A stretch of 64,000 nt of DNA. Origin: Gonatopus flavifemur (taxonomy: Eukaryota; Arthropoda; Insecta; Hymenoptera; Dryinidae). The notes under the pieces are model-generated. The model saw only the letters and a program-made list of their open reading frames with translations. It searched no databases and was not told the origin of the DNA. Both the position numbers and the translations under genes were made by a program. This document shows, in pieces, positions 57,055 to 64,000 of the stretch (its first letter is position 1; each line of letters begins with the position of its first letter). The stretch spans positions 19,176,001 through 19,240,000 of the forward strand of contig JAFFJZ010000001.1 of NCBI GenBank assembly GCA_018340375.1, given 5' to 3'.

Positions 57055-60000
57055 ATGGACAATAACAGGAATTGTAATTTTATCGTATGGAATGCAAGAG
57101 GTATTAAGAGTAAATTAATAGAAATAAGACAAAGGTCTGAAGAGTATGATTTGTTGGGTGTGGTGGAAACGTGGTTGAAAAAGAAAGATAAGGTGAAAGT
57201 ACAGGGTTTTGATTGGGTAGGAAAGAATAGAATAGGAGAAAAAAGGGGTGGAGGGGTGGGCATTTACATTAAAAAAGAGGTAGAATGGAGAAGAATGGAA
57301 AATTTAGATAAGATTAATTTTAATGGGATAGACGTAGTGGGAGTAAGAGTTAAATGTGGAAATGGGTGGGTATGTTTTATAGTAATTTATAGAGCGCCAG
57401 GCACAGCGTTTGATAGAGAGGTTTGGGACAAAATAGTAGGTTGTAAGGAGGATAATGAATGTATAGTGATGGGAGATTTTAATGCCCATCATATAGGGTG
57501 GAATAGTACTTACTCAGATTGTGTTGGACGAAGGTTATGGGATTTTTGGGAGGAATGGGATTTTTATTGTTGCAATAAAGATACTGTGTCATATATTGGG
57601 AACAATAGGTCGAGTAGACAAAGTAATTTGGATTTAGTTTTTTGTTCGGAGGCATTGGTAAGTAAGGTGAAAACAATGGAAGAGGAAGAATCATGGGGTT
57701 CAGACCATATACCCATTAAGGGAATATTGGAGAATGCTAGGGTAAATATAAAATATCAAAAAATAAGTAACAAGTTACATTGTTATAAAACGGATTGGGA
57801 AAGAATTAAGGAAGAAATGAGGATAGAATGGATGAAGATGAAAAGGGAGGAGGGCTTTGAGACAAAGAATGTGATGGAGAGGTATGACAAATTGGTTAAA
57901 GTTATTTATAAGGTGATGAATAGAATCTCAGGTAGGAAAGAAGACATGAGTATCGAAGAAATCAAAGAAAGAAGGAAATACGGTAAATTTATAAAATGGA
58001 AAAATAAGACAAAAGTCAACTGGTGGGATTTGGAATGTGAAAAGGTGATTGAAAAAAGAAGAAAGGCCAATAAAAAGTATAGAAAAGATAGATCTTTGAA
58101 TAATGAGATAGAATATAGAAAAAGTGTGGCTGAAGTAAGAAAGCTATTAAACAAAAAAAGTAGAGAAAGTTATAGAAAGTTTGTGGCGTCATTAAACAAA
58201 AACAGCAATACTAAATACGTTTGGAAAAAGGCGAAAGTCTTGAAAAATGCAGCGATGGAGGTGGATTGGAAAAACAAGGATGGTGGTAAAAAAGAGGAGG
58301 AAATAAAAAAAGGTATTGAAAAGTTATCAGTTAATTGGGTGGAGAATGATAATTTAGTGAAAATAGTGAAGAGCGTTAAGGCGGAAGGAATACAGGATAG
58401 GTTGGAGGAAGACTTTAGTATGACGGAGTTGAAGAAAGCAATAGAGAGGGGAAGGAGGATGCAGCCCCAGGTTTGGATGGGATCGATAATAAAATCATTA
58501 AACGTTTACCGGAATTCATGAAATGGGAATTGCTGAAGATTTTCAATGAGATTTGGAGATCTGGAGAAATTCCATTGGACTGGAAAAAAGGCCAGGTTTT
58601 CTTTATTGATAAGGCAAACGGAGGTGTGAGACCTATTACATTGACGTCATGTTTGGGAAAAATTTTAGAGAGGATGGTGAATGAGAGGTTAAGCTGGTGG
58701 TTAGAAAAAGGGGACAAGTTGGATGAAACGCAGAATGGTTTCAGGAAGGGAAGGTCATGTATGGACAGTATAGTTAGTTTATGCACGGATATTGAAGCGG
58801 GTATTAGTAGAAATCAAAGTACGTTGACGGTCTTTATTGATATTGAAGGGGCCTACGATAATGTGTTGCATGATTTGTTGTTGAAAAAGATGGTGGATAT
58901 GGGCATCCCAAATAGATTTATTGCTTTTACAGGGAATTGGTTGAAGGATAGAAATAATGTAATTTTAGATTATTATGGAGAGGAAGTTGAGAGGTCAGTA
59001 GTCAAGGGTGTTCCACAGGGGGGGATTTTGAGCCCCATTTTATATAATATATATACTACAGGAATGTATGAGGATTTAGGACCGGGGGTTAGAAATCTTC
59101 AGTACGCGGATGATGTGGTTATTTATAGAAGAGATGATGATATGAGCAGAAATGTTAAAGTAATGGAGGAAGCTATTAGAAGAGTGCATGAAAGGTTGTC
59201 AAATATTGGTTTAAAAATGTCTGCGGAGAAAACAGAGGTAGTAATATATGGAAGGAAAAACAATAGTAAGGTGAGAAAGATTAATATTGTAGGAAAGGAT
59301 ATCAAAGTGAGCAAGGTTGCGAAATTTTTAGGTATTATGATGGATTCGGAATTGAAATTTAGAGAACAGGTTAAGGAAGTGAGAAGAAAAGGCGAAAAAA
59401 GATGTAATATCTTGAAGTATATGGGAGGCATTAAATGGGGAGCCGATGTAGAGACCATGGTAATGCTATATAAGAGTATGGTGAGATCAGTCATCGATTA
59501 TGGCAGTAGTGTTTATTATAAGGGCTCAAAAAATAGAAATATAATTAACAAAATTCAAAATAAAGGTATAAGAACGTCGTTAGGATATAGAATTTCTACA
59601 CCTATTAACGTCATGCACCTAGAAGCCGGGATTATGAACTTGGAAGATAGGGTAAATATGCTAACAGAAAATTTAATATTAAGAAACATGGAGAGAAAGA
59701 GTAGTTGTCTAATAAAAAAATTAGAAGTGCTAAGAATGAGTAAGAATAAAAAAAGGAAAGGGGGGATAGGAAAGAGTAGGGCTTTAAAAGTATATGAAAA
59801 GTCTAGGAAGTATGGTAGAGTTATGCTGAGAGGTGAAAATTCAAATTTTAAAATATATGATTATGATTATGACTCGGTGGTGCAGGGGGTGGATATTGAT
59901 GTGGAAACGTGCAGAGGTAATAGGAAAGAAAAAGTCGATGGTAAAAAAGTCTTAGGGGATATTATAAGGAAATGGGATATGGATGGACAGACGACAGTTC

Positions 60001-60899
60001 TGTATACGGACGGGTCGAAGGTTAAGGGTAGAGGAAAAGTTGGGGCAGCAGTAGTAGGTTGTTATGAGGGGGAACAGTTGGATTTAGGGATTGCTATAGA
60101 TGTGAGGAGTTCTATTTTCACAGCGGAGGCAGTTGCTATATGTAAGGCGATTGAGATTGCTACAGAAAAAATAAAGAAAGGAAATGTATTGATTATGTCT
60201 GACTCAGAAAGTGTGTTGAAAGCGTTGAAAAATAAAAATTTTAAAGTCAACATAAATCCAGTGGTGTTAGAAATAAGAGAATGTATAAGAAATTGGAACG
60301 TAAGTAAAAATGTTAATAGGGATAGAGGAAAGCTAGTTTTGGGATGGATCCCGGGACATAGGGGTTGTGATGGGAATGAAAAGGCGGATTTTTTGGCAAA
60401 AAAAATGACATTAGAAGAAGGTTTTGATGTGGGTAAGGTGACACAGGGAGATTTAAGAAATACTTTCAAGGAATCGAATTGGAAAAGATCAATTAAAAAA
60501 TTTATTGAAGAGGGTTTATGGAAGGGGAAGATATTTATAGAAAAATTCTATAAGAAGGGAAATAGGCATCCATGGTACAAGAACATGAAATTATCAAGAA
60601 AGAGAATAGTTATGATGAATCGTTTGAGAGCTAATCATTATAACTTGAAGGAATCTCTACATAGGAAGTGTATGATTGATGATCCAGTATGCGAATGTGG
60701 CAGGGACGATGAGACAATTGAGCATGTGGTAGAAGTTTGTGAGAGATATGAAGAGGAAAGGAGAGATTTTAGAAGATGTTTGAGAGATATAGGTATAAGA
60801 AGTGTCAAAGGAGTCACAAACAGAGCTCTTAGGTTGGAATCAATTGGTCTGATTTATGTGTTTACTGATTTCATTGAAGTGTGTGGTTTTAATACATAA
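57055..60899 (+). pseudogene. LINE ORF2: APE endonuclease, reverse transcriptase, RNase H, one frameshift
   Basis: ATG 57055 opens an APE-type endonuclease with catalytic blocks intact: VVETW (36-40), GDFNAHH (140-146), LDLVF and SDHIPI (216-221). The frame runs to 58521, but homology switches frame at about 58448-58456, just before the RT motif DAAPGLDG, so one base was lost or gained there. RT motifs follow: RPITLTSC, GFRKGRSC, FIDIEGAYDN, GVPQGGILSP and the catalytic YADD. RNase H has its D-E-D-D residues (YTDGS, FTAEA, MSDSES, GNEKAD). A Cys/His tail ends at TAA 60899. Confidence 0.92.
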
Positions 60900-61497
60900 A
60901 ATTGGGAAAGTGAAGTGTTTGGATGTTTGAATTTTGGCGGGAAGGGATGGGTTGGTGGGGGAATGGGATGTGAAAAGAGTGCCTAACCTCTCAATCAATT
61001 CAAGAGCAAACTCACATAAGAGACAAGCTCTATAGCGTTAAAAAAAAAAAAAAAATATTCATTATCAAACATTATTCCTTCGAGGTGTATATCGTTGAAG
61101 TTTGAATTGTTTATTGAAACGAATTTGTAAATACTGAAGTATGAATATCTCTAATTTTTCTAATAACATACCTAATTGTATTATTTAGTTTAAAAGAATG
61201 GAGTGTTGAATTCCACATTCAGCTCTTCATTGTACGAATTGAATGAAAAATTGTATTGTTCATCTTGAAAATTGCTTTTCGATAAATAATCTTTCTCTGT
61301 GAATAAAGTTGGAAATTGTACGAGGAACCAATAAGGATTAATTATAGTTTCATTTATAATTAATAACATTGTTCAAACAATTTTCCAGAATCTATGCACT
61401 TTTAAAAACAATATTTTACAATTTTTTCCATGTCAACCTCTAACGTAGATTTAAAATAATATTTCAGTATCCAGAAACTGTTGGAATTTGACGTATT
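60900..61497. other. LINE 3' UTR and 5' flank of the next gene
   Basis: LINE 3' UTR to the poly(A) tract (61040-61055), then AT-rich unique sequence. A splice-acceptor-like TTTCAG at 61462-61467, 30 bp before the next ATG, suggests a 5' UTR intron of the following gene. Confidence 0.45.
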
Positions 61498-62667
61498 ATG
61501 GATGCCAAATTATTAAGAGTGATACTCAATAGTTCTGAAGATTCTATCAAAGAAGTGAAAGATACCAAGGATTATCAAAGATTGATCGACAATGATGAAA
61601 TTTCTGTGAACTCTACTGTTATGACTAACGCTTTATGTACTTCCCTGACCAATCTCTTATGCCACAAAGTATCAAAAGATGCTTATCAACGTTATTCCGT
61701 CCGACTTCAATTGATAGTAAGTTTATATTTCAATCGAACAATTGTATTCTATAAGTCTGTTGACGTGCATTGAATTGCTATCTTTTTTCAGGATATATTA
61801 CGCAGTTTATCTCAAACAACGGATCCCTTTAAACACATTCACGTACTCACAACTGAGAAAAAGACTTTAAAATTTATCAAAATTTTGTTAAAACATCATC
61901 TCACCGACGACATATTGAATAATTCTTCAGATTCAAGTATCTTGACAAGCCTCATCGATCCCCTCATGCGCTTTCCATCGGATGATTCTTCTTTTCAAAG
62001 CATAATAGAAAGACTGATCACAAGACTTTGTCAATTGGAGTTAACAGAGGAAAGTGAAATTCTATTATGCCGTGTACTGAAACAAGATGAGATAAATTTA
62101 AAATTGTCCACCATAGAACAGATCTATCTTTGTTCAAAGTATAAATTAATGGAAGAACCTTTGATTAATTCTTTCACATCCATGTGTAATAATTTGAATC
62201 TTCTGAAGAAAGATAGCAATGCCTTGAATCCAGAAAGCGATCCACGTTTGATAGATAATTTAATCAAATTTAGTACAGAATCTACAATTATATTTCAACT
62301 GGTGGTCAGTTTTTTGAAAGAATTATTGATTTATATGGACTTCTCCCGAGTGGTTTTGGATTTTATACATGAAATTTTGAAACGTATTGGCGATCGTTGT
62401 AATATGGAGAAGAAAAATATCATAGACTTGTATCCTAGAAATCTACATTCTTGTATTATTCTTCTGAGAATAGAACCTTCGCAACATACGTTCAGTTCCA
62501 AAGAATATGTGATGGATACGATAAAAACGTTTTTGAGGAATGATAAGGAAAGTGCGATTGTACTGTTATCACATTTTCCGTTATGGTTAGATGAACTACA
62601 CGCTCGTATGGATCAAAATCAAACGCTATCACAGGATATTTCAATGAACCTATCAAAGTTCAGTTGA
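61498..62667 (+). CDS. Unrecognised conserved-looking protein, two exons, 364 aa
   Basis: I do not recognise this protein. ATG 61498 is preceded by an in-frame TGA nine bases upstream, so the start is credible. Exon 1 (61498-61716) ends at GTAAGT and exon 2 (61792-62667) begins after TTTTTTCAG; both junctions are phase 0. The product is mainly amphipathic helix by eye, Leu/Ile/Ser/Asp-rich, with no signal peptide, transmembrane segment or zinc motif. It could be an ARM/HEAT-like solenoid. AATAAA at 62768 and 62785 follow the stop, and the gene converges on CHORDC1. Gene reality is supported by the clean 1,095-nt spliced frame; function unknown. Confidence 0.75.
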
Positions 62668-62767
62668 ATTTTGTAGAAAGTTATCGTGTATGGTTTGAAA
62701 ATTTTAGAATTAAATTTATTTTGATTGATATTAATGAATATTGTTTTACTCGAAATGCAAGGCCCCG

Positions 62768-62790
62768 AATAAACTTCAATTTGGAATAAA
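62768..62790 (+). promoter_or_regulatory. Two candidate polyadenylation signals of the unknown gene
   Basis: AATAAA at 62768-62773 and 62785-62790, about 100-120 bp after the stop codon. Confidence 0.5.
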
Positions 62791-62802
62791 AACTGTCCTG
62801 TC

Positions 62803-62940
62803 GAATGAACATTTTGTATCTTGCGATATTTTTTAGATGTCTCGCACAACGCTTTTAGATGAGTTATAGACCAAATCTTGTCTAAAATGGGTCTAAAAGT
62901 TACTTAAAAGTGTTGCACAAGACACACAAAATGTTTATTG
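62803..62940. mobile_element. AACATTTTGT-family MITE (copy 3) between convergent genes
   Basis: Starts AACATTTTGTATCTTGCGAT and ends with the complement (ACACAAAATGTT), with internal AGATGAGTT and TTGTCTAAAA words shared with the copies at 3737 and 52425. Confidence 0.65.
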
Positions 62941-63084
62941 GGATGTGGTTCTATTAGATATTTCAAAGATTTACTTATTTGAAATTGATGGGAGTGAAAT
63001 TACAGGAACTATTATATATTATACTCTAAATTTCGTGTGAGACCATAGTTTCATTACTGCTTTGCACAGTATTAATTTTCTTTG

Positions 63085-63090
63085 TTTATT
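63085..63090 (-). promoter_or_regulatory. Candidate polyadenylation signal of CHORDC1
   Basis: TTTATT on the plus strand (AATAAA on minus), about 265 bp beyond the minus-strand stop codon and about 300 bp from the signals of the convergent gene. Confidence 0.4.
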
Positions 63091-63353
63091 AATTTTTTAT
63101 GAATACTTTAAAACACCAAAATAAAGTTTCAAAGATCACTTTTGAAAGCATGCGATATTGATTTGCAGTTGTTTGTTCTTTTCTTTTCAGTCCAAAAATC
63201 AGCACCATATGGCAAGTTTAAATGAATTTTAATCATTAGTTTGAAAAACATTAAAATATCTTCATCTTCATAAACTATTCTGTTAACCACCTTTTATGAA
63301 ACAATACAAAACTATCTCGAGCAGTTGAAAGAAAATGTCAAAAGTTAAGAATT

Positions 63354-64000
63354 TTATAAATCACTTAGATCCACAACGTCGATTTTTGATGCTTCAGTTT
63401 CTTCATTATTTTTATCACTTTCCACAGACGTGGTACTATTATCTCTAGGAAAATCTAACTTTGGCCAGGATCCAGGCTCCGCTTTTTTCAGATTAATTTC
63501 AATTTTTGTAGGAAGCATGTTGACTGTGCTTTGAGCGACATCTACAACCTGAACGAATGAAATCATGAAAATATAAATAATCGTCGAGCGATCAAAATAC
63601 GTATGATCCATATATCAATAGCATTATACTTACTCCTCTCAATTCAATATCATGATTATAACTAGAATTTTCTTCTGGGAAAAATAAATCCACCGTCAAA
63701 CGAATGGGATTCAATTTCACAGACGATAGATTAGGATTGTATCTCTTTGCATATATCGAAATGACTACGAACGCCGCTGTTTGATGCCAATCCACTCTAC
63801 ACTCGATTTTTTTGTTTGAATTCTGAAAGTATATTGTGCAAATTCAGAGTATATAGATATATAGGTGGTGTATATATTTCATGAACTTGGATAATATACC
63901 TTGGAGAGCCAAACGTGTTTACCCTCGGTGCAACCTGGTTGTTCCAAAAAGACAGAGAAATCTGTTGTTCTCTTTTCACAGCAAGACCAATATTTCATGC
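63354..64000 (-). CDS. CHORDC1: CHORDC1/morgana (CHORD and CS domain HSP90 co-chaperone), 3' part
   Basis: Partial at its 5' end: the gene continues beyond the window. Three minus-strand exons are visible: 64000-63900, 63822-63634 and 63548-63354, joining in phase 0. The first gives the end of the second CHORD zinc-binding domain ([27 protein letters not shown]). The next carries [16 protein letters not shown], the start of the CS (p23-like) domain, which ends [18 protein letters not shown]. The tail is acidic and ends DVVDLSDL before TAA. The family binds HSP90 and restrains ROCK kinases (centrosome control); that role is taken from known members. Confidence 0.94.

Larger units (their letters stand above)
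54828..61055 (+). mobile_element. Nearly full-length non-LTR retrotransposon (two ORFs, APE-RT-RNase H)
   Basis: About 6.2 kb from ORF1 to the poly(A) tract at 61040-61055. ORF1 (gag-like, zinc knuckles) and ORF2 (endonuclease, RT, RNase H) are 86 bp apart. The domain order and C-terminal Cys/His motif fit the I/LOA/R1-like group. The coding strand is strikingly purine-rich. Each ORF is broken once by a frameshift, so this copy is unlikely to be autonomous, but no other nonsense changes are seen. It lies between ADAM17 and the unknown gene. Confidence 0.93.

Noticed and set aside
55452..60469. Several long minus-strand ORFs in the LINE
   Set aside because: They are antisense shadows of the purine-rich ORF1/ORF2 coding strand; translations are Leu/Ser/Phe-rich and featureless.
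1..64000. CRISPR array, operon, integron or prophage
   Set aside because: Genes have spliceosomal introns and are eukaryotic families; no regularly spaced direct repeats with unique spacers were seen.
1..64000. tRNA or rRNA genes
   Set aside because: I looked for B-box-like GGTTCGAATCC motifs with matching acceptor stems and for rRNA-like blocks and found none convincing. A covariance-model scan would be needed to exclude degenerate copies.

Overview
The window is nuclear DNA from an arthropod, most likely an insect. The genes are split by GT-AG introns, many only 60-100 bp long, the non-coding DNA is AT-rich, and three mariner elements, two non-LTR retrotransposons and dozens of short non-autonomous DNA transposons (MITEs) are present. 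The species cannot be fixed from the sequence; a hymenopteran is a guess only.

Seven conserved protein genes can be read exon by exon. In order they are: XPA (629-8005, minus, 274 aa, nucleotide excision repair); an RNF126/RNF115-type RING E3 ligase (11982-18360, plus, 308 aa); METTL3 (42517-44695, plus, 553 aa, mRNA m6A methyltransferase); a NET1/ARHGEF3-type RhoGEF (46502-48911, minus, 508 aa); ADAM17/TACE (49509-53808, plus, 746 aa, membrane sheddase); an unrecognised two-exon gene (61498-62667, plus, 364 aa); and the 3' exons of CHORDC1/morgana (63354-64000, minus, running off the window). They are unrelated housekeeping or signalling genes, not a pathway cluster. RhoGEF and ADAM17 are divergent, 597 bp apart. 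The unknown gene and CHORDC1 converge.

Layout: 0.6-18.4 kb holds XPA and the E3 ligase, whose single large introns are packed with foldback elements and a mariner. The stretch 18.4-42.5 kb has no recognised protein gene. It holds a broken LINE (about 20.8-23.9 kb), a second mariner lineage (36.2-37.5 kb) and nested MITEs. Inside it, 29.5-36.1 kb has no MITE that I can see; it begins with a CCAAT/TATA promoter-like block and contains degenerate direct repeats, so it may be a non-coding transcription unit. The stretch 42.5-53.8 kb is gene-dense. From 54.8 to 61.06 kb lies a nearly complete LINE with two ORFs, each broken by one frameshift.

The best mechanistic evidence is target-site duplications (TSDs) and matched empty sites. 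Several MITEs have perfect 8-bp duplications (hAT type). Others have TTA/TAA (PIF/Harbinger type) or TA (Tc1/mariner type). One 124-bp palindromic element lies inside a 404-bp hAT MITE, whose 277-bp sister copy 1.5 kb away keeps the empty site; 404 minus 277 equals 124 plus a 3-bp duplication exactly. I found no multi-gene system that I could call new. The most open questions are the MITE-free repeat island, the 840-bp foldback element and the unrecognised 364-aa protein.
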